A DNA stretch of 64,000 bases from VRUE01 sp963705635 (GCA_963705635.1 CAVPKH010000002.1:4260-68259), one strand, 5' to 3'; numbered from the stretch's first letter, positions 49,829 to 59,167 are shown. Notes: generated by a model not told the origin, from the sequence alone. Program-made: numbers and translations.

Positions 49829-50764
49829 GTGGCTCAACGCTGGGGTTTGACACTGCCGCTGCCGGGTCTCTCGCTCGCCGCCCACGAGGAGCTCGTGAAG
49901 CGGGCCGAGGCCGTCGGCTACACCGACTTCTGGAGCGGCGAGACCAACGGGCCCGACGGCTTCACGCCGCTGGCGCTGAGCGCCGCCTGGACCGAGCGGG
50001 CGCGCCTGGGAACCGGCATCGTCGGCGTCTTCCAGCGCGGGCCGGCGCTGCTGGCGCAGGAGGCGGCGGCCCTCGCCGACGCCTCGAGCGGGCGCTTCGT
50101 GCTCGGCATCGGCTCCTCCTCCGACCGCATCGTCGAAGGCTGGAACGGCATTCCGTTCGAGAAGCCGCTGGCCAAGGTGCGCGAGACGCTCGACTTCCTG
50201 CGCACGGCCCTCGACGGCGAGCGCACGGCGAGCGGCTTCAAGCTGGAGAGCGCGCCGGCGCAGCGGGTGCCGATCGTGCTGGCGGCGCTGCGCGGCAAGA
50301 TGCTGGAGCTGGCCGTCGAGCGGGCCGACGGCGCCTTCACCAACTTCCTGCCGCTGGGCGGGCTGGCCAAGGTGACCGCGCAGCTCGACGGAGCCCCTGA
50401 GGGCTTCGAGCTGCTCTGCCGCTTCTTCTGCCTGCCGGGAGAGCGCGAGGCGGTCGAGCCCCTGGCTCGCTTCATGTTCTCCTCCTACATCACCGTCCCG
50501 GTCTACGCCGCCTTCTACCGCTGGCTCGGCTACGGCGATGAGATCGACGCGATGGTCGCCGCCTGGGAAAGCGGCGATCGCCAGGCAGCGGCCGCGGCGG
50601 CGCCCTGGGAGCTGATCGAGGCGATGTTCATCTTCGGCTCGCCCGACGAGATGAAGGAGCGGATCGGCGCCTTCGTCGAGGGCGGCATCACCCTGCCGAT
50701 CCTGACCCCGATCACGACGCCCGACAAATTGGGCGATCTGATCGGCGCGCTCGCGCTACCCTGA
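49829..50764 (+). CDS. LLM-class flavin/F420-dependent oxidoreductase
   Basis: TIM-barrel oxidoreductase of the luciferase-like group. GLTLPLPGLSLAAHEELVKRA (quoted as start only), TDFWSGE, LGTGIVGVFQRGPALLAQEA and GRFVLGIGSSS trace the barrel and the cofactor site. F420 is more likely than FMN in this lineage, but this is inference. The 311 residues are slightly short. The GTG start at 49829 agrees with the family N-terminus. The substrate is unknown. Confidence 0.85.
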   Translation: MAQRWGLTLPLPGLSLAAHEELVKRAEAVGYTDFWSGETNGPDGFTPLALSAAWTERARLGTGIVGVFQRGPALLAQEAAALADASSGRFVLGIGSSSDRIVEGWNGIPFEKPLAKVRETLDFLRTALDGERTASGFKLESAPAQRVPIVLAALRGKMLELAVERADGAFTNFLPLGGLAKVTAQLDGAPEGFELLCRFFCLPGEREAVEPLARFMFSSYITVPVYAAFYRWLGYGDEIDAMVAAWESGDRQAAAAAAPWELIEAMFIFGSPDEMKERIGAFVEGGITLPILTPITTPDKLGDLIGALALP

Positions 50765-50836
50765 TTGGGCCCTTTTCTTCGCGGGTACCAGCGTCTTTCA
50801 GGCAGGCAAATGGGAGAGCAGGTCCGGAGGAGCAAC

Positions 50837-51394
50837 ATGGCTGAGACGAAAACGCGCGCCGCGAGCACACGTGGCAAAGCGACGAAACGCAAACCGGCGA
50901 AAGCGCGCAAAGCAGGCGCGGCGAAATCGCCGAATGGAGCGAGCGCGAGAGCAACCCGATCGCGGACGTCGAAAGCGAAACGGTCGTCGACATCTAAAAA
51001 CGGGGCTGCCCGCGCAGATGCCGCCCGCAATGCAGTCGAGGAGACCGCAAAGCAGGCGGGACACGCGGTTGGCGATGCCGCGAGCAGCGTCGGGCGAGTC
51101 GCGAGCAGGGTGAGGACACCGCTGCTGGCCGGGAGCGCGGCCGTCGCCGGCGTAGCCGGTGGCATCGCCCTGGGACGCAACTCCAAGGCACGATCGCGGC
51201 GGCGGCCAAAGGTGAAGATCGATTCGCACGATCTCGCCAGAGCGGCGAAGGAGGTCGGCCAGTTCGGCGTCGACGTCGGACAGCTGGCATCGGAGCTACA
51301 GAGGAACCGCGAGGCCGCCCACGGGGCAAAGCGACGCTCGCCGATCGAGGTGGTTCTTCAGGGCCTCACGAGCCGAAGCCACGGCTCTTCCTGA
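50837..51394 (+). CDS. basic Lys/Arg/Ala-rich membrane protein
   Basis: A 185-residue protein. The first 80 residues are Lys/Arg/Ala/Ser-rich, like histone H1 tails (KATKRKPAKARKAGAAK), then an Ala-rich helix (NAVEETAKQAGHAVGDAASS), one hydrophobic segment (LLAGSAAVAGVAGGIALG) and a C-terminal helix (LARAAKEVGQFGVDVGQLAS). ATG 50837 has a strong GGAGGAG site. It may tether DNA to the membrane, or be a general envelope protein; I do not recognise a family. Confidence 0.7.
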   Translation: MAETKTRAASTRGKATKRKPAKARKAGAAKSPNGASARATRSRTSKAKRSSTSKNGAARADAARNAVEETAKQAGHAVGDAASSVGRVASRVRTPLLAGSAAVAGVAGGIALGRNSKARSRRRPKVKIDSHDLARAAKEVGQFGVDVGQLASELQRNREAAHGAKRRSPIEVVLQGLTSRSHGSS

Positions 51395-51398
51395 GAAC

Positions 51399-52373
51399 CT
51401 AGAGAGGCCGCGCCAGGCTGAGGGCGTAGTCGCAGTCGGTGTCGGTGAACCAGCCGTCAATCGCCAGGCCGGCCTCTCCATAGACCTCGGCAAGCCGCTC
51501 GTAGGTGAACTTGGAGGAGATCTCGGTCCGCATCTCCTCGCCGGCCGCGAAGCTCACCGTCAGGTCGAGGCCCTCGAGCCAGATCGTCTGCTCGGTTAGA
51601 GAGCGCAGGCGGATGTCCATGCGAGCCTCGACCGGGTCATAGCGGGCGACGTGCTCGAAGGCCTCGAGGTCGAAGTCGGCGCCCAGCTCCCGGTTGAGCA
51701 CTCGTAGAACGTTCTTGTTGAATTCGGCGGTGACGCCGCTGGCGTCGTCGTAGGCCGCCTCGAGGCGGCCGCGCTCCTTGACCAGGTCGGTGCCGAGCAG
51801 GATCCGGTCGCCGGGGCCGAGCAGGTCGGCGAGGCGGATGAGGAAATCGCGGCGCGCCTCTGGATAGAGGTTGCCGATCGTGCCGCCGAGAAAAGCGACG
51901 AGGCGGCCGCCGTCGCCGGCGGGAATTCGCTCCAGATCGTGCTCGAAGTCGCAGACCAGGCCGCGGACGGCGAGGCCGGGGTACTCCTCGACCAGGCACT
52001 CCGCCGTCTCGTGGGTGATCTCCTCGGAGATGTCGACCGGGACGTAGGTCTGCAGGCAGCCGGCGTCGCGCATCGCGCTCAGCAGATGGCGGGTCTTGGA
52101 GGCCGAGCCGGAGCCGAGCTCGACCAGGGTCCGCGGCTCACCGGCGGTGGCGACGATCTCCGCCGCCCGCTCGGCGAGGATCGAGCGCTCCGCCCGGGTG
52201 GGGTAATACTCGGAGAGCTCGGTGATCTGCTCGAAGAGCTGCGAGCCGCGCTCGTCGTAGAAGTACTTCGGCGCCAGCTCCTTGGGATCGGCCAGGAGGC
52301 CGTCGCGGACGTCGAGCGCCATCGTCGCCGCCGCGTCGGCGTCCAGGTGGACCTCGATCTCAATCGCGATCAT
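51399..52373 (-). CDS. egtD: L-histidine N-alpha-methyltransferase EgtD
   Basis: Trimethylates histidine to hercynine in ergothioneine synthesis. Conserved parts: LAPKYFYDERGSQLFEQIT, the SAM site LVELGSGSASKTRHLL, VAFLGGTIGNLYPEAR and EEMRTEISSKFTYERL, the last two lining the histidine pocket. The start at ATG 52373 (MIAIEIEVHLD) overlaps egtB by 4 bases and gives 324 residues, the normal size. egtA, egtC and egtE are not in the window, so later steps are encoded elsewhere or differ. Confidence 0.93.
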   Translation of the reverse strand: MIAIEIEVHLDADAAATMALDVRDGLLADPKELAPKYFYDERGSQLFEQITELSEYYPTRAERSILAERAAEIVATAGEPRTLVELGSGSASKTRHLLSAMRDAGCLQTYVPVDISEEITHETAECLVEEYPGLAVRGLVCDFEHDLERIPAGDGGRLVAFLGGTIGNLYPEARRDFLIRLADLLGPGDRILLGTDLVKERGRLEAAYDDASGVTAEFNKNVLRVLNRELGADFDLEAFEHVARYDPVEARMDIRLRSLTEQTIWLEGLDLTVSFAAGEEMRTEISSKFTYERLAEVYGEAGLAIDGWFTDTDCDYALSLARPL

Positions 52374-53482
52374 GCGTTCCTGGCGCAGCGCAGGCCGGCA
52401 AAGATCTGGCGGCGTTGGGGAAGGTCCCAGTTGCGGAAGCTGGGGCGCATGACGCTGCGACTGGTTGCCCACGAGCCGCCGCGGAGCACCTTGTAGGCGC
52501 CGCCGAAGAAGGGCTCCGAATACTCAGAGTAGGGAAAGGCCTCGAAGCCGGGGTAGGCGAGGAAGTCCGAAGAGGTCCACTCCCAGGCCTGGCCGACCAC
52601 CTCCAGGCTGGCGTGGGCGGCCTCCCACTCCTGCTCGCTGGGCAGCCGCTTGCCGGCCCAGCGGGCGAAGGCGTCGGCCGCGTGCCAGGAGACATGGAGG
52701 ACGGGATGGGCCGGGTCAACAGGGTCGCGACCTCCCATTGTCGTCAGCACCCATCCCCCGCCACCGTCGCGCTCCCAATACAGCGGAGGCTCAGCGGCGG
52801 TCTCCTCCATGAACTGGACATACGCGCCGTTGGTGACCGGGGTTCGATCGATTTCGAAAGAAGCGAGCTCGACCGCGTGGCGAGCGCGCTCGTTGTCGTA
52901 GGCAAAGCCGCGCTCGGGCGCCCCGACCTGGTGCTCTGCGGCCGGGATCGAGACCATCTCGGGGCCGGCGGCAATGGGCTCGGCCAGCGGGCCGCAGGCA
53001 TCGCCCACGGGCTCATAGCCCTCGACCATCTGCAGCAGCTGCAGCATCGTCTCGTTGTGCTGGAGCTCGTGGGCGAGCAACATCTCGTAGACGAAGCCTT
53101 CGCGCAGCAACCGGTCCCCGGCCTCGGGGCCGACGTCGACCTCCTCCAGCACCTCGAGGGTGCGCTCGCGCACGTCGTCGAGGTAGGAGCGCAGCTCGGC
53201 GTTGCGCAGGATCGGCAGCTCACCGCGGGTCTTGCGCGGGTTCTCGATCGCGTCGTAGAAGCGCCCGAGCTCGCCGTGCAGCGGCTCGCGGCCGCCGATC
53301 GTCTGCACCAACCAGAGCTCCTCGAAGTTGGCGATGTGGCCGAGATCCCAGGCCAGCGGGCTGAGCAGCGGCGAGTAGACGTGGTTGAGCTGCTCGTCGT
53401 CGAGCGGTTGGATCAGCTCCAACGTGCGTGTGCGTGCCTCGGTGAGGCGTTCCGCGATCGCACCCTTGAAGCTCGGCGTCAC
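52370..53482 (-). CDS. egtB: hercynine oxygenase EgtB
   Basis: Non-haem iron enzyme that attaches a sulfur donor to hercynine. The DinB-like N-terminal domain has LGHIANFEELW and the iron ligands HELQHNE (HxxxHxE); the FGE-sulfatase domain has GEYPV-like core ISAAEHQVGAPE-type start, WKRLPSEQEWEAA-like GKRLPSEQEWEAAH, and VLRGGSWATSRSVMRPSFRN (up to 20 residues quoted). 370 residues, shorter than mycobacterial EgtB (about 430). Co-translated with egtD. Confidence 0.92.
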   Translation of the reverse strand: MTPSFKGAIAERLTEARTRTLELIQPLDDEQLNHVYSPLLSPLAWDLGHIANFEELWLVQTIGGREPLHGELGRFYDAIENPRKTRGELPILRNAELRSYLDDVRERTLEVLEEVDVGPEAGDRLLREGFVYEMLLAHELQHNETMLQLLQMVEGYEPVGDACGPLAEPIAAGPEMVSIPAAEHQVGAPERGFAYDNERARHAVELASFEIDRTPVTNGAYVQFMEETAAEPPLYWERDGGGGWVLTTMGGRDPVDPAHPVLHVSWHAADAFARWAGKRLPSEQEWEAAHASLEVVGQAWEWTSSDFLAYPGFEAFPYSEYSEPFFGGAYKVLRGGSWATSRSVMRPSFRNWDLPQRRQIFAGLRCARNA

Positions 53483-53573
53483 CTCGGTGGCGATGCGGAA
53501 ACCCTAGCGAGGTCTTCTTGCCGGGGTGTGAGCTGGTCGATTCAGCGGGCTGCGGCGGTAGGGTGCGGCGGCG

Positions 53574-54341
53574 ATGCGAATCGAGGGGACAAGCGCGCTG
53601 GTCGCCGGTGGCGCCTCGGGGCTCGGCGAGGCCGCGGCGAGGGCACTGGTCGAGGCCGGGGCCGCGGTGACGATCGCCGACCTCAACGCCGAGAAGGGCG
53701 AGGCGCTGGCGGCCGAGCTCGGCCCCAGCGCGACCTTTGCCAAGGCCGACGTGACCGACGAGGCCGCCGTCGCAGCGGCGGTCGAGCGAGCGGCGACCCA
53801 CGGCGGCGGCCTTCGCATCTCGGTCTGCTGCGCTGGCATCGGCTGGGCGGAGCGGGTCGCCCACAAGCAGGGCCCGCACAACCTCGAGTTCTTCTCCAAC
53901 GTGGTCAAGGTCAACCTGATCGGCAGCTTCAACGTGCTGCGCTTGGCGGCGGCCTCGATGAGCGAGAACGAGCCCGACGGGGAAGGTGAGCGCGGCGTCT
54001 GCGTCAACACCGCCTCGATCGCCGCCTACGACGGCCAGATCGGCCAGGTCGCCTACGCGGCCTCAAAGGGCGGCATCGTCGGCATGACCCTGCCCGCGGC
54101 ACGCGACATGGCGTCCCGCGGCGTCCGCGTCGTCACCGTTGCCCCCGGGCTCTTCGACACCCCTCTGCTCGCCGCCCTCCCCGAGGACGCCCGCACCGCC
54201 CTCGGCGCCGGCATCCCCTTCCCCTCGCGCCTGGGCCGGCCGGAGGAGTACGCCCGCCTGGTCGGCCAGATCGTCGCCAACCCAATGCTCAACGGCGAGA
54301 CGATCCGCCTCGACGGCGCCCTGCGGATGCCACCGAAGTAA
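53574..54341 (+). CDS. short-chain dehydrogenase (3-hydroxyacyl-CoA dehydrogenase type 2-like)
   Basis: NAD-dependent SDR of 255 residues. The cofactor motif is GGASGLGEAAA, NAG is replaced by CAGIG in VCCAGIGWAE, the catalytic Ser is in NTASIAAYDG, and Tyr-Lys in YAASKGG. The 3-hydroxy-2-methylbutyryl-CoA dehydrogenase (HSD10) type is suggested by the MRIEG start and GERGVCVNTASIAAYDGQIG. It may join acyl-CoA degradation; neighbours do not confirm it. The gene is divergent from egtB. Confidence 0.87.
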   Translation: MRIEGTSALVAGGASGLGEAAARALVEAGAAVTIADLNAEKGEALAAELGPSATFAKADVTDEAAVAAAVERAATHGGGLRISVCCAGIGWAERVAHKQGPHNLEFFSNVVKVNLIGSFNVLRLAAASMSENEPDGEGERGVCVNTASIAAYDGQIGQVAYAASKGGIVGMTLPAARDMASRGVRVVTVAPGLFDTPLLAALPEDARTALGAGIPFPSRLGRPEEYARLVGQIVANPMLNGETIRLDGALRMPPK

Positions 54342-54387
54342 CCCTGACTCGGTGATGTAGATCCGCTGGGCTTTTCGGCTTCCTTCG

Positions 54388-54750
54388 CTACGAGAAGCCT
54401 GATTCACCGTCTTCGACCTCGTCGACTATCTCCGACCGCTTGATCCGGCGACCGCGATTGACATCCCAATGAGCGACCAGGCAAAAGGCGGCGAAAATCG
54501 CGGAGGCGGCAGCGACGGCCCAGGGCAAGGGTATGGCGGGCACGGAGCCTTCGGCAGCGGCGACCGCTGTTAGAACAGCCCCGGCGGCGATACCAACGAA
54601 GACGCCGCCGGCCCCGCGCCATATCGTCGAAGGATCCGGCCATTCCCGCTCGTGTCGCGTGATTCGACGTAAGCGGCGACCGCCCTTGCCGGACAGATCC
54701 TCAATCGAATCTCCCTCTTGCCTGGCCCGCAGGCGCTCTGATCGTTGCAT
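54388..54750 (-). CDS. small two-helix membrane protein, unknown function
   Basis: A 120-residue protein: a basic N-terminal 45 residues (RRLRRITRHEREWPDP), two membrane segments (GVFVGIAAGAVLTAVAAA and WAVAAASAIFAAFCLVAHW) and an acidic-basic tail. ATG 54750 has a GAGGAAGG site two bases away. The frame is open further up but without coding character. I do not recognise the family. Confidence 0.65.
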   Translation of the reverse strand: MQRSERLRARQEGDSIEDLSGKGGRRLRRITRHEREWPDPSTIWRGAGGVFVGIAAGAVLTAVAAAEGSVPAIPLPWAVAAASAIFAAFCLVAHWDVNRGRRIKRSEIVDEVEDGESGFS

Positions 54751-55056
54751 TGCCTTCCTCGCGAAATGCCTGCTCTCGCTCTGCTGAGACAGGCGGCGCA
54801 ATGAGACAGATACAAACGATTCCCATGTCTGAGAAGCACCTATATATGGATGCAAACAAGGCAGAGCCAGTAAACCTTTGCATCCCTTTCGCGCAGACTC
54901 CAACTGCGCAATATCACCCACCTGGGTTTAGGCTCCCACGCCCGGCAGAAGGACATCCTGCGCCTTTCTGCTTGGCGGTGACTGGCAGCGGGCTGGCAAG
55001 CACTTTAGGAATCTCGCTGGCAGCTGTCAAGAACCGCCCGCCCGCCGCGCGGACAC
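54751..55056. other. 306-base region without a recognised gene
   Basis: Somewhat AT-richer than the average here, with TATATATG near 54840. It probably holds the promoter of the small membrane protein gene and the 3' end of the next transcript. No gene, RNA or strong hairpin was identified. Confidence 0.5.
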
Positions 55057-55983
55057 TCAGTCGGTCCCCTCGGCCTCGGGGTCGCGCCAGACCTGCTTGC
55101 GCCATGGCGGGCTGATGGTGAAACGGGCCCGGCTGGTGGTGGCCACCGACTCGAGCGGGATCAGGTGGACGCTGCCGGACGGGGTCAGGCGTTCGAGACG
55201 GGGGACGCCGTCGGCGTTGCCGGCGTGGCTGCCGCCGGAGACGAAAAGGACGTGGGTCTCCGCCCCCCAGCCATTGTCGGGACGCACGCCAACCAACTCC
55301 GCGACGTCCCTGAGCGACCCCATGCCGGCGTCGGAACCCCAGTTGACGATTCCCTGGTCGTGGTTGTAGCCGTGGTGGGAGGAGGCTCGCTCATCGACGG
55401 AGCCGCCGGGACCGATCCTGAATTGCACGCTTTCCCAGTCGTCCCGGTGATAGCCCTCCTCGCCCACGATCGGGACGCCGCGCAGGGTGGCGGAATCGGC
55501 GTAGTAGAGCCAGTACTGGATGTAGAGGTTGCCGGCGCGGGAGCCGGAGCAATCGGCGCCGCCGGCCTCCGCGGCCGCAACCGCGTCGGGCCGGCAGTCG
55601 ATCACGTGAACGAAGGCCGAGACCGGCAAGCCGGCATCGGTGCCACGCACGTAACCGCGTTCGTCGCCGTCGCCGCAGGCGGTGCTGCGGCAGCGCCGGA
55701 AATCCACCGGCACCGCCCGCGAGCCCTGCTCGAAGAACAGCGAGGGCATGTGCTCACGGACCAGCTTCCCGACTTCGGTTCCGTAAGCGGCGATCAGGGC
55801 CGGTTCGTCACCGTCGCAGCCGTCCGCCAGCGCAGCGGCGCAGAGGATTCGCGAAGCGACCATCCGCGCCAGCCCGGCGGCCGGCACCCGCACTCCCGCC
55901 GCCACCATGGCCGCGAAAAGCAAGGAGACGAGCAGCAACAATCCCATCCACTCGACCGTCGACTGCCCCCGCTCCGACTCCAT
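55057..55983 (-). CDS. TadE-like anchored protein with Vps62-like domain
   Basis: A 308-residue exported protein. The start ERGQSTVEWMGLLLLVSLLF resembles TadE/Flp-type prepilin-like anchors. The remainder has Vps62-like (DUF946) features: YIQYWLYYADS, GYHRDDWESVQFRIGPGG, HHGYNHDQGIVNW and VLFVSGGSHAGNADG. That fold is known from eukaryotic and bacterial membrane-associated proteins of unsure function. The combination is uncommon. No tad cluster is nearby; the T4P PilD might cut the anchor, but this is inference. Confidence 0.7.
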   Translation of the reverse strand: MESERGQSTVEWMGLLLLVSLLFAAMVAAGVRVPAAGLARMVASRILCAAALADGCDGDEPALIAAYGTEVGKLVREHMPSLFFEQGSRAVPVDFRRCRSTACGDGDERGYVRGTDAGLPVSAFVHVIDCRPDAVAAAEAGGADCSGSRAGNLYIQYWLYYADSATLRGVPIVGEEGYHRDDWESVQFRIGPGGSVDERASSHHGYNHDQGIVNWGSDAGMGSLRDVAELVGVRPDNGWGAETHVLFVSGGSHAGNADGVPRLERLTPSGSVHLIPLESVATTSRARFTISPPWRKQVWRDPEAEGTD

Positions 55984-56098
55984 GCGGCGAAGCTAGAAGC
56001 GCCGCGGCTACAGGTGTGTGACAACTGCGCCGAATTCCGCCCGCTGCCGCTACGCGATTGCCGTTGGCGCCAACCGCGAGCTCCAACCGTCGCTCAGG

Positions 56099-57649
56099 CT
56101 ATTCGTGCCTCGTCAGCAACTGGTCAACCGGGGCATAGTCGTCGCGCAACGGCGCCGCCCCCCCAGCGATGCTTTCGATGTCCGAGCGGACGTAGGTGAC
56201 GGCGCCTTCGGCGCTCGAGTGGACCGCCTTTGGCAGCGGTCGATCGGAGGCGATCGGCACCGCGTTGCTGCCGAACGGGGCGCCGTCTTCCCCGGCGAAG
56301 GCGATCAGTCGGACGTCGGAAAAGGCATCGAGGAACGTCGCCAGCTCGGCCTTCATCATGTCAAGCGGCGGGGCGTCGATCAGGTTCATCGCGTAGATGC
56401 CGCCGGGCTTGAGCACGCGCTTCACTTCGGCCATCCACTCCGCCGTGGTGAGCTGCCACGGCACGGAGTCGTGACTGAACGCGTCGCCGACCACGACGTC
56501 AGCGCTGTCGCTTTCGACATCGAGCATGTTGACGCGCGCATCGCCCACCGTGACGCGAAACTGCGGCGGGCCGGGCAAGCTGACCCGGCTCTCGACAAAA
56601 TCGATCAGGCCGCCGTCGACCTCGAGCACCTGGGCGCGCGAACCGGGTCGGGTCGCCTCGAGCCAGCGCGGCAGGGTCAAGCCGCCGCCGCCGACGAACA
56701 CCCCGGTGAGGGGGGCCTTCGGGGGAAAGGTCCCGTCGATCGCATCAGCGATCCACTGCGTGTAGCCGTACTCGAGCCGCGCCGGGTGCCTGGGGTCGAT
56801 GAACGACTCATAGCCATCGTCCAGCAGCAGGTTGTAACCGCCGGGTCGTTCCGCTTCGCGAACGATGCTGATGCAGTTGTAATGGGTTTCGGTGAGGCAG
56901 GGGGAGTCGGACTGGGCGGAGGCCACGCCCACGGCGACCGCCACCACCGCCACGACAGCCACCCCGCCCGCCGAAAGGAGCTGTGAGCTGGCCCCCAGCG
57001 CGATGCCGGAGAAGATGATCACCGCGCCAACGACCGCCACCGCGGTGCTGACCGGCATCAGCGGCACCAGCACGAAGCCGGTCCCGAACGTGCCGACCAG
57101 AGCGCCGGCAGTCGCCCAGGCCGAGAGCCGCCCGACCACCGTGCCGCTGGCCCGCAGGTCATGCAGCTGCAGGTGGGCGACGGCCGGGGAGACGGCGCTG
57201 AGCACCGCCGCAGCGGGCACGAGCGAGACGAGCATGATGCCGAGCGCGGCGAACTCGCCCTCGCCGCGGGCGCCCGGGCCGAGCCAGCGCACCGCCGGCA
57301 CGGTCAGCAGCGTGAGCACACCGCCGAGGAGCAGCAGCACGACGACCAGGCGGCGGGTGTCGGTGCGGTCCGCCAGGTACCCGCCGATGGCGGCGCCGGC
57401 GGCGATGCCGCCGAGCGCGGCGCCGATGATCGAGGTTGTCGTCTCGAGCGTCAGGCCGACATACGGGGCCAGCAGCCGAACGGCGAGGATCTCCAGCACG
57501 AGCACCGCGCCCGCAGCGACGAAGACGAGCGCCGCAGCGGCGGGACGCGGCAGCGCATTGGGAAGTTGCTCGGCCGCTTTTGCGACAGAGCTCTTCTTAC
57601 CCCTGCCGCCTCTCTCCCGCGTCCGCTTGGAAGGCGTCCTCGTCGCCAT
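56099..57649 (-). CDS. fused MFS/spermidine-synthase-like protein
   Basis: A 516-residue fusion. Residues 35-255 hold about seven membrane helices (VFVAAGAVLVLEILAVRLLA, GAALGGIAAGAAIGGYLAD and so on), as in the fused-MFS group. The C-terminal part is a spermidine-synthase-like Rossmann domain: GVFVGGGGLTLPRWL, VLEVDGGLIDFVES, VVVGDAFSHDSVPW. The Asp pair of true spermidine synthase is only partly kept, so polyamine synthesis is uncertain. A palindromic operator candidate lies just upstream. Confidence 0.83.
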   Translation of the reverse strand: MATRTPSKRTRERGGRGKKSSVAKAAEQLPNALPRPAAAALVFVAAGAVLVLEILAVRLLAPYVGLTLETTTSIIGAALGGIAAGAAIGGYLADRTDTRRLVVVLLLLGGVLTLLTVPAVRWLGPGARGEGEFAALGIMLVSLVPAAAVLSAVSPAVAHLQLHDLRASGTVVGRLSAWATAGALVGTFGTGFVLVPLMPVSTAVAVVGAVIIFSGIALGASSQLLSAGGVAVVAVVAVAVGVASAQSDSPCLTETHYNCISIVREAERPGGYNLLLDDGYESFIDPRHPARLEYGYTQWIADAIDGTFPPKAPLTGVFVGGGGLTLPRWLEATRPGSRAQVLEVDGGLIDFVESRVSLPGPPQFRVTVGDARVNMLDVESDSADVVVGDAFSHDSVPWQLTTAEWMAEVKRVLKPGGIYAMNLIDAPPLDMMKAELATFLDAFSDVRLIAFAGEDGAPFGSNAVPIASDRPLPKAVHSSAEGAVTYVRSDIESIAGGAAPLRDDYAPVDQLLTRHE

Positions 57650-57670
57650 GGAGGATCAGATTACTAAAGA

Positions 57671-57694
57671 AATATCGATCTATAGGTCGATATT
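57671..57694. promoter_or_regulatory. 24-bp palindromic operator candidate
   Basis: AATATCGA-T-CTATAG-G-TCGATATT is palindromic except for one central pair. It lies 22 bases upstream of the fused MFS/synthase start and after pntB. Its AT-rich sequence contrasts with its surroundings, as expected of a repressor site overlapping a promoter. Confidence 0.6.
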
Positions 57695-57733
57695 CGCGCG
57701 GTCGCAGTGCCCGCTCGGGGCCGCGGGACGGAC

Positions 57734-59167
57734 TTAGAGGTTTTGAATCTCGGCGGCGATGTCGGCGGCCGCCTTCTTGGCGTCGTCGAAGAGCATCGAG
57801 GTGTTCGACTCGTAGAAGAGGTCGTTGTCGATGCCGGCGAAGCCGGGGCTGAGCGAGCGCTTGATCACGATCACCTGCTGGGCCTGGTCGACCTCGATGA
57901 TCGGCATCCCGGCGATCGGGCTGTCGGGGTCGTTCTTGGCCGCCGGGTTGGTGACGTCGTTGGCCCCGACCACGACCGCGACGTCGGTGCGCGGCATTTC
58001 GGGGTTGATCTCCTCCATCTCCTTGAGCTGCTCGTAGGGCACGTCAGCCTCGGCGAGGAGAACGTTCATGTGCCCCGGCATGCGGCCCGCCACCGGGTGG
58101 ATCGCGTAGTTGACGGTGACGCCGCGCTTCTCGAGCTCGTCGCCGACCTCCTTGATCGCGTGCTGGGCCTGGGCAACGGCGAGGCCGTAGCCCGGGACGA
58201 TCACGACGGTGTCGGCGTAGGCGAGCTTGATCGCCGCGTCCTGGGCGCCGATCGAGACGTGGGGCCGTTCCTCGGTGCTGCCACCCCCGCCGCCCGCCGG
58301 GGCGCCGCCGAAGCCGGCGAAGAGGACGTTGCCGACCGAGCGGTTCATCGCCGTCGCCATCTCCATCGTCAGGATCGTTCCCGAGGAGCCGACCAGGGTG
58401 CCGGCGACGATCAGGGCGACGTTGTCGAGGGCGAAGCCGGCGGCCGCGGCGGAGAGGCCGGTGAAGGCGTTGAGCAGCGAGATCACAACCGGCATGTCGG
58501 CGCCGCCGATCGGCAGCACGACCAAATTTCCGAGCAGCCCAGCCGCAAGCAGGATGGCGATGAAGATCGCCTGCGAGGGATCGTCGTTGTTGATCGCGAT
58601 GTTGACGCAGGCGACGAGGATGCCGATCAGCAGGGCGGCGTTGATCACCTGCTGACCGGGGACGGCAAGCGGCTTGGTCGGGATCAGGTCCTGCAGCTTG
58701 GCGAAGGCGATGTTCGAGCCCCAGAAGGAGACCGAGCCGACGACGGCGGCGAAGAGGACCGGGATCAGGGTGTCGAGCGGCATCGAAGAGATCTGGCCGA
58801 TCGAGATCTCGTGAATCCCGTTGCGGATCTCCGACCAGGCGATCAGGGCGACGGCGCCGCCGCCGACGCCGTTGTAGAGGGCGACCATCTGCGGCATCTC
58901 GGTCATCTGCACGCGGACCGAGGCGATCACGCCAATCGCGGTGCCGATCCCGAGCCCGGCGGCGATCAGGCCCCAGTTGCCGATCCCGTCGAGCAGCAGC
59001 GTCGTCACCACGGCGACCGCCATGCCGGCGGCGGCGACCAGGTTGCCCTGCTTGGCGGTGGTCGGGTGGGTGCCGCGTTTGACGCCGAGGATGAAGAGCG
59101 AGAAGGCGACGATGTAGAGCGCGGTGGCGGCGTCGCCGCCCGGCTTGAAGACTGCCAGCAGGGTCAT
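57734..59167 (-). CDS. pntB: NAD(P) transhydrogenase beta subunit
   Basis: Membrane subunit with the NADPH-binding domain. It has about nine membrane segments in the first 280 residues, then domain III with VVIVPGYGLAVAQAQHAIKE, FAIHPVAGRMPGHMNVLLAE (as YAIHPVAGRMPGHMNVLLAE), VVVGANDVTNPAAKND and VDQAQQVIVIKRSLSPGFAG. 477 residues, standard. It overlaps pntAB by 4 bases. The operon converts NADH and the proton gradient into NADPH. Confidence 0.95.
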   Translation of the reverse strand: MTLLAVFKPGGDAATALYIVAFSLFILGVKRGTHPTTAKQGNLVAAAGMAVAVVTTLLLDGIGNWGLIAAGLGIGTAIGVIASVRVQMTEMPQMVALYNGVGGGAVALIAWSEIRNGIHEISIGQISSMPLDTLIPVLFAAVVGSVSFWGSNIAFAKLQDLIPTKPLAVPGQQVINAALLIGILVACVNIAINNDDPSQAIFIAILLAAGLLGNLVVLPIGGADMPVVISLLNAFTGLSAAAAGFALDNVALIVAGTLVGSSGTILTMEMATAMNRSVGNVLFAGFGGAPAGGGGGSTEERPHVSIGAQDAAIKLAYADTVVIVPGYGLAVAQAQHAIKEVGDELEKRGVTVNYAIHPVAGRMPGHMNVLLAEADVPYEQLKEMEEINPEMPRTDVAVVVGANDVTNPAAKNDPDSPIAGMPIIEVDQAQQVIVIKRSLSPGFAGIDNDLFYESNTSMLFDDAKKAAADIAAEIQNL

